The notes below the pieces were generated by a model. That model did not search any database, was not told where the DNA came from, and was given only the letters and a program-made list of their open reading frames with translations. A stretch of DNA of 64,000 bases from Winogradskyella wandonensis. GTDB taxonomy: Bacteria > Bacteroidota > Bacteroidia > Flavobacteriales > Flavobacteriaceae. The stretch spans positions 1 through 64,000 of the forward strand of contig NZ_SMGI01000005.1 of the NCBI RefSeq assembly GCF_004346845.1, given 5' to 3'. Position numbers and translations under genes: made by a program. This document shows, in pieces, positions 35,201 through 44,160 of this stretch. Position 1 is the first letter of the stretch. Every line of letters begins with the position of its first letter.

Positions 35201-37031
35201 TCCAGGAAACAACACATTGCTAGATAGTTCTCCAAATAACAACAATGCAAACTTTTTTAACTTAGATTCAAATACAGACTGGAATACTCTCAATACAGCT
35301 ACAGTTAATGGTGAACCAGGAGTTATTCCTGTAATCCTTAACGTAACTGATAGCAACAATAATTCATCCATAACTCCACTACAAGTTAAAGTAGTAGATA
35401 ATATAGGACCAAACGTTATAACACAAGATGTTACAGTAACTATAAATTGTAACAATCCTATGGCTACAATAACAGTCGACGCCATAAATAATGGGTCAAC
35501 AGACAATTGTCAAATCCTTAACATTGATTTGGATATGACAACTTTTGACGAAACTAATTTAGGTGAAAATACAGTAACTCTAACTGTAACAGATACCTCA
35601 GGTAATACTAATTCTAATACCGCTATTGTTACAGTTATTACAGATAACCCAAACAGATTATATGTAAACCAAACTGCAACAGGAAGTAATACTGGTGAGA
35701 GTTGGGAAAATGCATTTACTGATCTACAATCAGCAATAGACCGAGCTGCAACTTGTAGTTTGATAGAAGAAATATGGGTAGCAAAAGGCACTTACACACC
35801 AAGCAAAATACCAAGAAACAGTGTCCCTGTAATTGCAACAAACTTTTTTGATAATCGTAATTTTAGTTTTCATTTGGTAAATAATGTGGCTATGTACGGT
35901 GGATTTTCGGGAAATGAGAGCTCCATTTCTGAGCGTGATTTAATTTTGAACTCAACTATTTTAAGTGGTGATATTGGTATTATAAATGACAATACAGACA
36001 ATATATTAAACATTATAACTTCTGTTAATGATGGAGCCAACACCATCGTAAATGGTTTTATTATAGAAGATGGAAATTCTGATAGACTATTTCCAACTGG
36101 CGACCTCACTGACCCTTGCGAGGAAGACCCTTGTCCAGATAACTCAGGTCTTGATGGTGGCGCCGTGATTGAGGGAGAAACAGTAAAGTTTAGCAATGGT
36201 GGAGCCATACAGGCAGTGAATTCCTCAATAAAAGTGGAAAATTGCATCTTTAGAGCTAATAACTCAGCTGTAGACGGATGTATCTACTTTAATTTATCTA
36301 CTGCGCCTTTAATTTCAAATTCTTTATTTTATGGTAATACGAGTGGATTAAACATTATAACCATAAATCAATTAGGAAATGGCGCTGCCAAACTAAATAA
36401 TTTAACGTTTGTAGGTAATTCTATAACCCAACCTACAAATTTAGTTTCAATAAATAACACTTCGACAATAAATAACTGTGTGTTTTATGCAAATAGTGCT
36501 AATAATGACCTCTTATCTGCTAACGGTAGCTCTACTAATAATTTTGTAACTAACAATGTTTCAGGAACAGGTACACTTTTAACTACAGATCCTTTTGTAA
36601 ACAGTACTGACATTGACGGCCCGGATGATATTTTAGGTACTGAGGATGATGGGTTATTCCCTGCTATAGGAAGTGCTATTGAGAATACAGGAATAATCCT
36701 ACCGGAAACAGCACTAACTGATATTTTTGGAAGAACAAGAATAGTTGGTTTATTAATAGATGTTGGAGCTTATGAATCACAAGGAGCAACCTTAGCTGAT
36801 AATAATTTTAACCTTTTAGAATATAGCATTTACCCTAACCCAGCTACAAACCTAGTATACATCAATGGTTTAAAACAAACTGAAACTGTGGAAGTATATA
36901 ATATCAATGGACAAAAACTTTTTGAAAAGTCAATAAACCAGAACGAAAACAGTATCGATGTAACCCAACTAAGCAGCGGCATCTATTTTATAAAACTAAA
37001 AGACCAAAGCTTAAAATTTATAAAACAATAA
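32295..37031 (+). CDS. Giant T9SS-exported LRR / LamG / beta-helix protein
   Basis: A 1578-residue secreted protein with a signal peptide (1-20). Two similar modules begin at residues 24 and 411, each opening IPDxAFEQRLIDLGYDDVIDG and followed by about 20-23-residue leucine-rich-like repeats of the type LxxLDVSNTNIS. After a Cys-containing linker (about 736-775) comes a LamG-like domain (about 790-960), an HYR/Ig-like region (about 1010-1115), a right-handed beta-helix-like part opening with LYVNQTATGSNTGESWENAF (about 1122-1490), and a type A T9SS sorting domain at the end (YSIYPNPATN ... GIYFIKLK). It is probably cell-surface or released and binds glycans or other cells. The phased TACGTA sites and the adjacent two-component genes suggest regulated expression. 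Confidence 0.9.
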   Translation: MKTKLLFTLALLTNIAIQAQTTAIPDSAFEQRLIDLGYDDVIDGQVITSNINTVTTLDINGIPIVDLTGIEDFNALEFLYASNTNIVNLDLSSNSHLLGLGINSTSTSYESIDVSNTNLYNLGLSLPNLLSLNVSNSNLHFIEVRGLPSLNFLDASYNANLSSIVVSNSTNLTSLNLSNTNISALNLTFNELLSFLDVSNTNIPTLISINNCIFLSSIDVSNTNISVLDVGNNVLLTSLNVSNTNISVLDVYNNVLLTSLNVSNTGISTIQLNNNYDLSSLDVSNTNLSSLNLSNNTNLSSLDVSNTSISSLNVSSIPNLNELSAENTAISVLDLSFNPNLLTVKVDNSSSLTELNIQNGNNINLGNSDFSSTSTPNLLCIQVDNVAYSTSTWNNVDTANSFSVNCNITYIPDNAFEQRLIDLGYDDVIDGEVLTENINTVATLNINDIPIADLTGIEDFSALENLFARNTSIVNLDLSSNSNLEFLSINTPSNSYQTINVSNTNVSNMVLITPNLSTLDASSTNLSSLNVSSYTNLSTLDVSNTSISTLDLSSNSNLSTLDVSNTNISTLDASNTLILSLIIQNLTSTSLTIVSNNLSSLDVSSNTNLSNLDVSSNTNLSSLTASGASNLSNLNLSNTNLSILRVNGTAISGLDLSLHTNLTRLAVSDNNNLTELNVQNGTNANIIEFSSIFTPNLSCIQVDDVAYSNSNWNNRDAANNFSTACPCPQTTIAQNITAELDANGEAVITEADVYTNFLGGCVFDTVTINPDTFTCDDLEFEDFSRSALELDGTLQYAEIPYSPELNLPNSWTLEGWIYPTGSNPGGDVVIDKWSGNSFFDEYSIFIFGGNYFAEVTTTAGNFSVNGGPVTLNQWTHIAGVYDQTNGTLAIYINGVLQNTVTDITGTSLNTTNNTILGGVDWGNATFTGTIDELRIWDRALTAQEIADQRSQILSADEANLVGYFRIEQGPGNNTLLDSSPNNNNANFFNLDSNTDWNTLNTATVNGEPGVIPVILNVTDSNNNSSITPLQVKVVDNIGPNVITQDVTVTINCNNPMATITVDAINNGSTDNCQILNIDLDMTTFDETNLGENTVTLTVTDTSGNTNSNTAIVTVITDNPNRLYVNQTATGSNTGESWENAFTDLQSAIDRAATCSLIEEIWVAKGTYTPSKIPRNSVPVIATNFFDNRNFSFHLVNNVAMYGGFSGNESSISERDLILNSTILSGDIGIINDNTDNILNIITSVNDGANTIVNGFIIEDGNSDRLFPTGDLTDPCEEDPCPDNSGLDGGAVIEGETVKFSNGGAIQAVNSSIKVENCIFRANNSAVDGCIYFNLSTAPLISNSLFYGNTSGLNIITINQLGNGAAKLNNLTFVGNSITQPTNLVSINNTSTINNCVFYANSANNDLLSANGSSTNNFVTNNVSGTGTLLTTDPFVNSTDIDGPDDILGTEDDGLFPAIGSAIENTGIILPETALTDIFGRTRIVGLLIDVGAYESQGATLADNNFNLLEYSIYPNPATNLVYINGLKQTETVEVYNINGQKLFEKSINQNENSIDVTQLSSGIYFIKLKDQSLKFIKQ

Positions 37032-37034
37032 AAT

Positions 37035-37123
37035 ATCTGCTCTACTTGCGACCCCAAATCTAGGACAATTGTTTCGGGGGAGACATGACATAAATCCTTA
37101 AAGGCGTCGCAGGTAGAGCAGAT
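37035..37123 (+). ncRNA. Candidate structured RNA: 18-bp stem with internal hairpin
   Basis: 37035-37052 pairs with 37106-37123 over 18 positions (17 Watson-Crick and one G-T), closing a 53-nt loop. Within the loop CCCCAAA (37052-37058 region) can pair with TTTCGGGG (37072-37079), with one bulge. A standard terminator follows at 37134. The element could be a 3' UTR structure of the T9SS protein mRNA, a small RNA using the same terminator, or a dispersed palindromic repeat. No family was recognised. Confidence 0.45.
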
Positions 37124-37133
37124 TATTTAATAA

Positions 37134-37174
37134 AAAACCATCTTTTAAATCGTTAAGGATGGTTTTCTTTTTTT
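37134..37174 (+). terminator. Intrinsic terminator after the T9SS protein gene
   Basis: AAAACCATC (37134-37142) pairs perfectly with GATGGTTTT (37158-37166), with a few more A-T pairs inside, and is followed by CTTTTTTT. Clear rho-independent terminator on the plus strand, 26 bp before the next gene. Confidence 0.85.
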
Positions 37175-37199
37175 AAATATCTTAGTACAAATTTTTAAA

Positions 37200-37742
37200 A
37201 TGAAAAAGAAAACACTACTCCTCTACCTTATAATAAGCAGTACTTTCCTGTTAATGGCCCAGAATAATCGCGTCGAAGGAAAAATTATTAAAGACTTTGG
37301 AGAAACCTTCAATGTTGAAAATCCAGAAGTAGCTACAGACACCAACGCGACGCTTAAAGTTATTTTTGATGTCTCAAAAAGCCCCGAAGACACGTCAAAA
37401 ATTAATAGTTACATTGTGACTGCAGCACGCTTTTTAAACATGCACGCCGATGCTGGTATGGATATAAGTCAGCTTAAAGTTGCGCTCACCATTCATGGTG
37501 GTGCGTGGAAGGATATACTAACAGATGACGAGTATTTTAAAAAATACGGCACTAAAAATCCAAACACCCAACTCATAAAACAACTTAATGATGCTGGGGT
37601 AGATATTATTTTATGCGGACAAACGGCAAATTTTAGAAATGTCTCACGCCTAGAAGCAAATCCAGACGTTAAGTTTGCGCTATCTGCTATGACAGCACTA
37701 TTACAATATCAAAATAACGGTTATCAATTTATTAAATTTTAA
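37200..37742 (+). CDS. Exported DsrE/DsrF-like protein
   Basis: A 180-residue protein with a signal peptide (MKKKTLLLYLIISSTFLLMAQ). The fold pattern LKVIFDVSK ... NSYIVTAARFLNMHADAG ... LKVALTIHGGA ... VDIILCGQTA matches the DsrE-like family found in the periplasm of many Bacteroidota. The Cys in the LCGQ motif is in place. Family members handle sulfur or act as small-molecule binding proteins; the role here is unknown. It is followed after 26 bp by an exported M20 amidohydrolase, so the two may share a transcript. Confidence 0.82.
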   Translation: MKKKTLLLYLIISSTFLLMAQNNRVEGKIIKDFGETFNVENPEVATDTNATLKVIFDVSKSPEDTSKINSYIVTAARFLNMHADAGMDISQLKVALTIHGGAWKDILTDDEYFKKYGTKNPNTQLIKQLNDAGVDIILCGQTANFRNVSRLEANPDVKFALSAMTALLQYQNNGYQFIKF

Positions 37743-37768
37743 AACATTCAGACTTCAAACCTTTTCTT

Positions 37769-39037
37769 ATGAAATTACTAACTTATATTTTTTGCTTAGG
37801 ACTAACTATCAGTTTTGCACAAAACTCAATAGAACAAGACATTATTGACATCGAAGATAAACTCATTGAGTGGCGTCGCGATTTTCATCAAAATCCAGAA
37901 CTCTCTAACCGTGAGTTTAAAACGGCGGAGAAAATTGCAAAGCATCTTAAATCTCTTGGTTTAGACGTTGAAGTCAATGTCGCTAAAACAGGCGTTGTTG
38001 GTATTTTAAAAGGAGACAACCCAGGAAAAGTCGTGGCTTTACGTGCAGATATTGATGCTTTGCCAGTAACAGAGCGCAACGATTTACCCTTTAAATCTGA
38101 AGTTAAAACTACATTTTTAAATACCGAAACTGGTGTTATGCATGCCTGTGGTCATGATACACACACCGCAATTTTAATGGCAACTGCCGAAGTATTCAGC
38201 AAACACAAAGACAAGATTAACGGCACTATAAAATTCATCTTTCAACCAGCAGAAGAAGGTCCACCACCAGGCGAAGAAGGCGGTGCAAAATTGATGATTA
38301 AAGAAGGTGTTTTAGATAATCCTAAAGTCGATGCTATCTTTGGATTGCATATTAACTCTCAAACGCCAGTTGGTGTTATTAAATACAAAACAGGCGGAAT
38401 TATGGCATCTGTAGAGCGCTTTGTTATCAACGTAAAAGGAAAACAAACACACGGTTCGCAGCCATGGTCTGGTGTTGACCCTATTTTAATTTCAGCAAAA
38501 ATTATCGATGGTTTGCAAACGATTATCAGTCGTGAAGCACGTTTAACGGATGAAGCTGCTGTAATTACGGTTGGAAAAATTACGTCAGGAACACGTTTTA
38601 ATATTATTCCAGAATCTGCAGAAATGATTGGTACCGTAAGAACACTCGACCCAAAAATGCGTGCTATGATTGAGCGTCGTATGAAAGAAATGGTGGAGAC
38701 TATTGCCAAAGCTTACGGTGGCGAGGCTACGATTACCTTTCAGAATAACACGTCAATCACTTATAACGATGCGGCTTTAACAGAACAAATTTTACCTTCC
38801 ATTCAAAAAGTAGCTGGTGCAGAAAATGTGCAATTGATGAAAGCAACGACTGGTGGTGAAGATTTCTCTTATTTTCAAGAAAAAGTGCCAGGTGTGTACT
38901 TCTTTTTAGGTGGTATGACACCAGGAAATACACAAGCTTTTCCACATCACACACCTGACTTTAAAATCGATGAAAGCGGATTATTGCTTGGTGTTAAAGC
39001 ATTTACACAAATCACTTTAGATTACTTGAATAATTAA
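37769..39037 (+). CDS. Exported M20-family amidohydrolase
   Basis: A 422-residue metallo-hydrolase of the IAA-amino-acid/N-acetyl-L-amino-acid hydrolase group with a signal peptide (MKLLTYIFCLGLTISFAQ). Metal and catalytic motifs: LRADIDALP, MHACGHDTHTA, PAEEGPPPGEEGG, FGLHIN and a C-terminal GGEDFSYF, plus the dimerisation domain opening RFVINVKGKQTHGSQP. Likely cleaves N-acyl amino acids or peptides in the periplasm; the exact substrate is unknown. The FMN-protein gene starts 5 bp after its stop, so they are probably co-transcribed. Confidence 0.9.
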   Translation: MKLLTYIFCLGLTISFAQNSIEQDIIDIEDKLIEWRRDFHQNPELSNREFKTAEKIAKHLKSLGLDVEVNVAKTGVVGILKGDNPGKVVALRADIDALPVTERNDLPFKSEVKTTFLNTETGVMHACGHDTHTAILMATAEVFSKHKDKINGTIKFIFQPAEEGPPPGEEGGAKLMIKEGVLDNPKVDAIFGLHINSQTPVGVIKYKTGGIMASVERFVINVKGKQTHGSQPWSGVDPILISAKIIDGLQTIISREARLTDEAAVITVGKITSGTRFNIIPESAEMIGTVRTLDPKMRAMIERRMKEMVETIAKAYGGEATITFQNNTSITYNDAALTEQILPSIQKVAGAENVQLMKATTGGEDFSYFQEKVPGVYFFLGGMTPGNTQAFPHHTPDFKIDESGLLLGVKAFTQITLDYLNN

Positions 39038-39042
39038 TTTAT

Positions 39043-40623
39043 ATGAATACTATTCTTCAGTTTCTTGGGCAAATCCCATGGTGGCTTTGGATACTAATTA
39101 TTTTAGCTATTGTAGCCATTAGAGATATTTTCTTTCAAAGTAAACATACTATTAGCCATAACTTTCCTGTGGTTGGTCATTTGCGCTATTGGTTAGAGAG
39201 TATTGGTCCAGAAATGCGTCAGTATTTTGTGGCCAACAATAGAGAAGAATTACCATTTAATCGCATTGAGCGTGGTTGGATTTATGCTTCAGCAAAAAAA
39301 GAAAACAACTACGAAGGTTTTGGTACAGATAGAGACATCTACGCGCATCAACATATATTTATTAATAATGCGATGATGCCTTATAAAATTGAGGATAATC
39401 ATCCTAATGCCATCGATAAATGCTTTTTGCCTTGCGCAAAAGTCATGGGCGAATACAATAAACGTAAAAAGCCTTATCGTCCGGCGTCAATTATTAACGT
39501 TTCTGCAATGAGTTTTGGTTCCTTATCGGCCAAAGCTGTAGAATCACTCAATAAAGGCGTAAAAATAGCAGATGCTTACCACAACACAGGTGAAGGTGGC
39601 TTGTCGCCTTACCATAGTCATGGTGGCGATGTGGTGTTTCATTTTGGTACAGGATATTTTGGGGTTCGTGCGGAAGATGGTGGATTCTCCATGGAAAAAA
39701 TGATTAAACTGGTTGAAGACAATCCCTTTATTCGTGCCATAGAAGTTAAACTATCGCAAGGTGCAAAGCCAGGGAAAGGCGGTGTTTTACCTGGTAAAAA
39801 GATTTCTAAAGAAATTGCCGAAATACGTGGTGTCGAAGTAGGAAAAGATGTCTTATCTCCTCCAAATCATAAAGCTTTTTCTAATGTCCCTGAAATGGTT
39901 GATTTTATTGAAGCCATTGCGGAAGCGACTGGATTACCAGTTGGCATCAAGGCGGCTATTGGAAAATTAGAACAATGGGAAGAATTAGCTAAAATTATGA
40001 AATCCGAAAATCGCGGCCCAGATTTTATTGCTGTAGATGGTGGCGAAGGTGGCACAGGTGCTGCTCCACCAAGTTTTGCAGACCATGTCTCCTTACCTTG
40101 GGTTTATGGATTTAGCGATATTTATAAGCTCTTCCAAAAGTATGGTATTGAAAACAGAGTCGTTTGGATTGGTAGTGGTAAACTCGGTTTTCCTGCAAAA
40201 GCGGCTATGGCATTTGCCATGGGTGTCGATTGTATTAATGTAGCCCGTGAAGCCATGATGAGTATTGGCTGTATTCAGGCTCAAGTATGTCATACCAATC
40301 GTTGTCCTGCTGGGATTGCTACACAAAACAAGTGGTTACAAAACGGTATAAATATTCCTTTAAAATCCGAGCGTTTGGCACAATATTTCAAAACGTTTAG
40401 AAAAGAATTGATAGAAATTACTCATGCCGCAGGTTACGAGCATCCTTGCCAGTTTAATATGGCGGATATTGAAATGAATGTCGATGACCATAATCTAACT
40501 AAAGAATTCAACTCTACCTTTGGTTATAATAAAACTCCTGTAGATTTTAAAAGCATGCAAGACCTAAAAGCGTGTATGTATTTAGGCGGAAAAACAAAAA
40601 CCAAAACTGAATTGCAGAATTAA
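39043..40623 (+). CDS. FMN-binding glutamate-synthase-like protein, membrane-anchored
   Basis: A 526-residue protein with one N-terminal hydrophobic helix (about residues 10-27). The rest matches the glutamate-synthase central/FMN TIM-barrel domain: SAMSFGSLSAKAVESLN, EVKLSQGAKPGKGGVLPG, VDGGEGGTGAAP, GSGKLGFPAKAAMA, and a cysteine cluster CIQAQVCHTNRCPAGIATQ that may bind an iron-sulfur cluster. It lacks the glutaminase and GltD parts, so it is a stand-alone GltS-like oxidoreductase; its electron donor and substrate are unknown. It follows the M20 gene after 5 bp. Confidence 0.88.
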   Translation: MNTILQFLGQIPWWLWILIILAIVAIRDIFFQSKHTISHNFPVVGHLRYWLESIGPEMRQYFVANNREELPFNRIERGWIYASAKKENNYEGFGTDRDIYAHQHIFINNAMMPYKIEDNHPNAIDKCFLPCAKVMGEYNKRKKPYRPASIINVSAMSFGSLSAKAVESLNKGVKIADAYHNTGEGGLSPYHSHGGDVVFHFGTGYFGVRAEDGGFSMEKMIKLVEDNPFIRAIEVKLSQGAKPGKGGVLPGKKISKEIAEIRGVEVGKDVLSPPNHKAFSNVPEMVDFIEAIAEATGLPVGIKAAIGKLEQWEELAKIMKSENRGPDFIAVDGGEGGTGAAPPSFADHVSLPWVYGFSDIYKLFQKYGIENRVVWIGSGKLGFPAKAAMAFAMGVDCINVAREAMMSIGCIQAQVCHTNRCPAGIATQNKWLQNGINIPLKSERLAQYFKTFRKELIEITHAAGYEHPCQFNMADIEMNVDDHNLTKEFNSTFGYNKTPVDFKSMQDLKACMYLGGKTKTKTELQN

Positions 40624-40642
40624 TTGAAACCCATTATGTTTG
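40612..40642 (+). promoter_or_regulatory. Promoter: TTG, 20-bp spacer, TATGTTTG
   Basis: TTG at 40612-40614 and TATGTTTG at 40635-40642 (exact TAnnTTTG) are 20 bp apart, the spacing of Bacteroidota housekeeping promoters. It lies directly upstream of the ATG at 40659 and would give a leader of only about 10 nt. Confidence 0.6.
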
Positions 40643-40658
40643 TTTAAAACAAAAATTT

Positions 40659-41180
40659 ATGACCTCAGATAACATCCTACTTATATTTTTAAGCCTTCTA
40701 CCTGCATTAATCGTCGCAGGAATTGCCTACAATTTTTTTAAAAACCATATAGAAAACGAAAATAGAAGGAGACGTTTCGTACTGCAAAAAGAATTACAAA
40801 AAGAATCGTTGCCATTACGACTTCAAGCCTATGAGCGCATGGCACTTTTTATGGAACGAATATCACCTTCAAAATTGTTAATTAGAGTTTCTCCAAATTC
40901 CTCAAATAAAGAAAGTTATGAAGCTTTACTTATAGCAACTATTGAGCAAGAGTATGAACACAATTTAACACAGCAGATTTACATTAGCGACAGATGCTGG
41001 AATGTTATAAATACCGCAAAAAACACTACCATTCAACTCATCCGAAAAAGTAGTATGCAGGAAAAAACAGACTCTGCCAATAAGCTACGTGAAGTGATTT
41101 TAAACAATCTTATGGACAAACAAGCACCAAGCGCAACTGCCTTAGCTTTTATAAAAAATGAAGTAAGCGAACTTTGGTAA
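40659..41180 (+). CDS. Single-TM protein, DUF7935-like, hypothetical
   Basis: A 173-residue protein with one N-terminal membrane helix (about residues 4-26, LLIFLSLLPALIVAGIAYNFF) followed by a charged helical cytoplasmic part. RRRFVLQKELQKESLPLRLQAYERMALFMERISP is typical of a family conserved in Bacteroidota that I recall as DUF7935; the function is unknown. It has its own promoter just upstream and ends convergent to the patatin gene. Confidence 0.72.
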   Translation: MTSDNILLIFLSLLPALIVAGIAYNFFKNHIENENRRRRFVLQKELQKESLPLRLQAYERMALFMERISPSKLLIRVSPNSSNKESYEALLIATIEQEYEHNLTQQIYISDRCWNVINTAKNTTIQLIRKSSMQEKTDSANKLREVILNNLMDKQAPSATALAFIKNEVSELW

Positions 41181-41210
41181 ACCAAAGCTCAGATTCTAAA
41201 GTTTAGAATT
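41173..41210. terminator. Two small hairpins between convergent genes
   Basis: CTTTGGT/ACCAAAG (41173-41179/41182-41188) spans the stop codon of the DUF7935-like gene, and ATTCTAAA/TTTAGAAT (41194-41201/41203-41210) follows and is trailed by TTTTAAAT. They may stop transcription from both sides; the T-tracts are short. Confidence 0.4.
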
Positions 41211-41223
41211 TTAAATCTAAAGA

Positions 41224-42111
41224 TTATTTGCTAGAATGCTTAATTGCCGCGTAGTCATAGCCTTGCTGCCACCACTTCTCCATTAATCGTTTGCTAAAAA
41301 TTAAAGAATTTTCGGTTAGTGTCGTCGGTGTGTAATACAGATTTAGTTTTGCACCTCGATTTTTGGCGGCAAGTTTACCTATAAGAATATCGTTTCTTTC
41401 GTTTTGGTCTAATAAATGCCCAAACAAATTGAGCATTAAGGAGAATGGATTTTTACCTAAGACCTTCTGCCTGTCCATATTTTCTGATTCTAGAACAATG
41501 GCGTCTACTTCAGTGGCGCCTCGCAAAATAGCCTCGCGAATAGGAATGACGCTTCCTAAGCCACCATCAGCATATTCATGACCGTTGACAACCGCCAAAG
41601 ACATAAATGGTACGTAATTGCAAGAAATCCATATCCAGCTACAAAACTCCTCATACGTACATTCTTGTATGGACTTGTACTCTACTCGATTCATAGATAA
41701 GTTTGCAACCGTAACTACAACATCGTGCTTTTCCTTTCTAATCTTTTGATACTCGTCGTAGGTAAAATTCTTTTGTATGTTTCGTTTTAATGCTTTGCTC
41801 TCTCCGAATGTACGCTTCCGCTTTATAAATTGCCATAAGGAATTTACAAAATCTATAGAAACATATTCTCGGTCACCCTTTTTACGCTGAACAAAAGGAC
41901 TAACACTAAAAATATCGTGTTGCTGTACGTTGGTAAAAATATCGTACAGCTTTCCTATTTCACCACAAGCCAAATGCGGTACCAGTAAGCTACCTGTAGA
42001 TGTTCCTAAAAACATATCGTATTCACGATTTTCGCGCTCCATAAGATACTGCGCCACACCACCAGCAAACGCTCCTTTACTTCCGCCTCCTGATATAACT
42101 AATGCCCGCAT
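41224..42111 (-). CDS. Patatin-like phospholipase
   Basis: A 295-residue cytoplasmic lipid acyl hydrolase. The oxyanion loop SGGGSKGAFAGG (7-18), the nucleophile elbow GTSTGS with Ser38, and the catalytic-dyad motif YADGGLGS are intact. Members cleave phospholipid or other acyl esters; some act in lipid turnover, others as toxins. There is no signal peptide or secretion motif. The start codon overlaps the stop of the M1 peptidase gene by one base (TAATG), so translation is probably coupled. Confidence 0.9.
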   Translation of the reverse strand: MRALVISGGGSKGAFAGGVAQYLMERENREYDMFLGTSTGSLLVPHLACGEIGKLYDIFTNVQQHDIFSVSPFVQRKKGDREYVSIDFVNSLWQFIKRKRTFGESKALKRNIQKNFTYDEYQKIRKEKHDVVVTVANLSMNRVEYKSIQECTYEEFCSWIWISCNYVPFMSLAVVNGHEYADGGLGSVIPIREAILRGATEVDAIVLESENMDRQKVLGKNPFSLMLNLFGHLLDQNERNDILIGKLAAKNRGAKLNLYYTPTTLTENSLIFSKRLMEKWWQQGYDYAAIKHSSK

Positions 42112-44102
42112 TATGGTTTTTGATTAAGTGTTTCTAAAAGTTCTTTGGCAAACTTAACCATTCTCCAGTTGTGATGCGACTTTGCTTGCTCTAAATTAGA
42201 CTTACATTCCGTATCACAAGATTTTATTAAATCTAAATACCTAAAAGCATTCATTCTAAGCTCAAAATTATACTCTGGATTGGTGTAGCTTTTTAGTTCG
42301 TTTAAAACTTCTTGTTTTTTATCCGATTGATATTCTGGTGTATTTAAATGCAACACCAACCACAACAGACGCACGTTTTTATCGTGAAAGCCTTGAACAG
42401 TCTTTGTTCTGGATAAATATTGAGAACGTGACGTCGGGAAATTGACCCACAAATTATACAGCGCATTCTCGATGGTTACATAAGAATCATCCGTTAGCAA
42501 CGATTCGTAATCCGCTTTTAATTCAGCAGGAATATTAGTTAGATATAGCGCAATGGCCTGGCGCACCTTTAAGCTCTCTTTAAAAGTTTCCTTAGACACT
42601 AAATCTGGCCGCTGTGAAATCACCTTAACCTTAGCCTCGTCTGACACATAATACTTTAAATAATCTTCGCATTTAGACGAATTTGCTTCGCAATCCACCA
42701 TGATATATTCTTGAATAAAAGTTGAATTAGTCTTTAGCAAGGTTATCGCATCTTCAAATGGAAATGCTTCAGCTTTTATCCATTCTGAAACAAAGTCATC
42801 TAAAGACTGACCATAAAGCGCTTCAACTTCAGAAATAAAATCAGACGTTTGTACATTTGCGAATTGATGTTTATTCAAATAATTAACGACTGCTTTTTTG
42901 AAGATAGCATCACCAACTTTTTCTCGCAACGCATACAAGACCCAGGCGCCACGCTGATAAAAGGTTAAACTACTCGATTTAGGATTGAGAAGCGACGTAC
43001 CACTACCCGCCAAGTCTTGTCGTGCTAAATCTTGTGCTGAATTGTAAAGTTTAAAATCGAAATAATCTTGACCAAACACTTCGCGCTCTGCCAAAAGTGC
43101 GTAGTACGTTGCAAAACCTTCTTGCAACCAATGATGCTCGCCAGAAGTCGCCGTGACCAAATCACCAAACCACTGATGCGCCAACTCGTGAGCATTAACG
43201 TTGACATAGTTTTTATCATTAAATCCTGTAGAATCCACCACAAAGGCATCTGAGAATATGGTTAAGCTCGTATTTTCCATTCCTGCATACAGAAAATCAT
43301 GAACAGGCACTTGCTTGTAATTTTGCCAAGGATAGGTAAACCCGATTTCGTCTTCTAAAAAATCGAACATTTGTTTGGTATAACGATAGGTCGGCTCGAC
43401 TTTTAAGGAATCTTCAGGATAATAGTATAGTTCTAGAGGAATTCCGCTTTTTGATGTTTCTTTTTTTACGTCGTATTTACCAATAGCTAAAGCAACGAGA
43501 TAGCTGGACATTGGCTTTTGCATATCAAACTTTTTGATATAAAACTCAGGGTCAAATATTGTCATTTCTTCTACCTTTTTACCATTAGAAAAAATTTTAT
43601 AACCTCGTTTAAAAGAAAATGATAAATCAAACTCCACTTTCTCATTCACATCATCAAAGCTAGGTAACCAGTTGCTTGTATATTTTCCTTGGCCTTGCGT
43701 CCAAATATTCCACTTTTCGTTTCGCTTTAAGAAATAAAGTGCCTTTTTAGGTTTTGCTGAATACTTGAACTTTAGCTCATAAGAGCTATTAGCTTTAAAA
43801 TTATTACGTACAATCAAATGACTATCATCATTTACATACTCTACGTCTATAATCTCAACATCCGTATGAACGCCTGTTTCTATGAGCTTGTAATCGCTGA
43901 ATGTCATATGTTTGGCGTCTATGAAAATGGAGTCGGTATCTTTTAAAATTTCAAAATGGTAAGTTAAACTTCCTTTCACTTTAGACGAATCTGGAATAAT
44001 TGTGATAAAAGCATCTAACTTTTTAAAATCCACATAATCCGTTTGCTGCGCATATAAAAATACCGAACACAAAAGACCAAATATGACTAAAAATTTCTTC
44101 AT
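42111..44102 (-). CDS. Exported M1-family aminopeptidase
   Basis: A 663-residue zinc aminopeptidase with a signal peptide (MKKFLVIFGLLCSVFLYAQ). The exopeptidase motif YAGMENTS and the zinc motif HELAHQW with the downstream Glu in WLQEGFATYYA are intact. The C-terminal third is helical, as usual. It cuts N-terminal residues from peptides in the periplasm or outside the cell. It leads a minus-strand pair with the patatin gene (one-base overlap). Confidence 0.92.
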   Translation of the reverse strand: MKKFLVIFGLLCSVFLYAQQTDYVDFKKLDAFITIIPDSSKVKGSLTYHFEILKDTDSIFIDAKHMTFSDYKLIETGVHTDVEIIDVEYVNDDSHLIVRNNFKANSSYELKFKYSAKPKKALYFLKRNEKWNIWTQGQGKYTSNWLPSFDDVNEKVEFDLSFSFKRGYKIFSNGKKVEEMTIFDPEFYIKKFDMQKPMSSYLVALAIGKYDVKKETSKSGIPLELYYYPEDSLKVEPTYRYTKQMFDFLEDEIGFTYPWQNYKQVPVHDFLYAGMENTSLTIFSDAFVVDSTGFNDKNYVNVNAHELAHQWFGDLVTATSGEHHWLQEGFATYYALLAEREVFGQDYFDFKLYNSAQDLARQDLAGSGTSLLNPKSSSLTFYQRGAWVLYALREKVGDAIFKKAVVNYLNKHQFANVQTSDFISEVEALYGQSLDDFVSEWIKAEAFPFEDAITLLKTNSTFIQEYIMVDCEANSSKCEDYLKYYVSDEAKVKVISQRPDLVSKETFKESLKVRQAIALYLTNIPAELKADYESLLTDDSYVTIENALYNLWVNFPTSRSQYLSRTKTVQGFHDKNVRLLWLVLHLNTPEYQSDKKQEVLNELKSYTNPEYNFELRMNAFRYLDLIKSCDTECKSNLEQAKSHHNWRMVKFAKELLETLNQKP

Positions 44103-44160
44103 GCTGTAAAACTACACAAGGATAAGACCAAAATCAATTATTTTAAAACTAAATGAAGTA

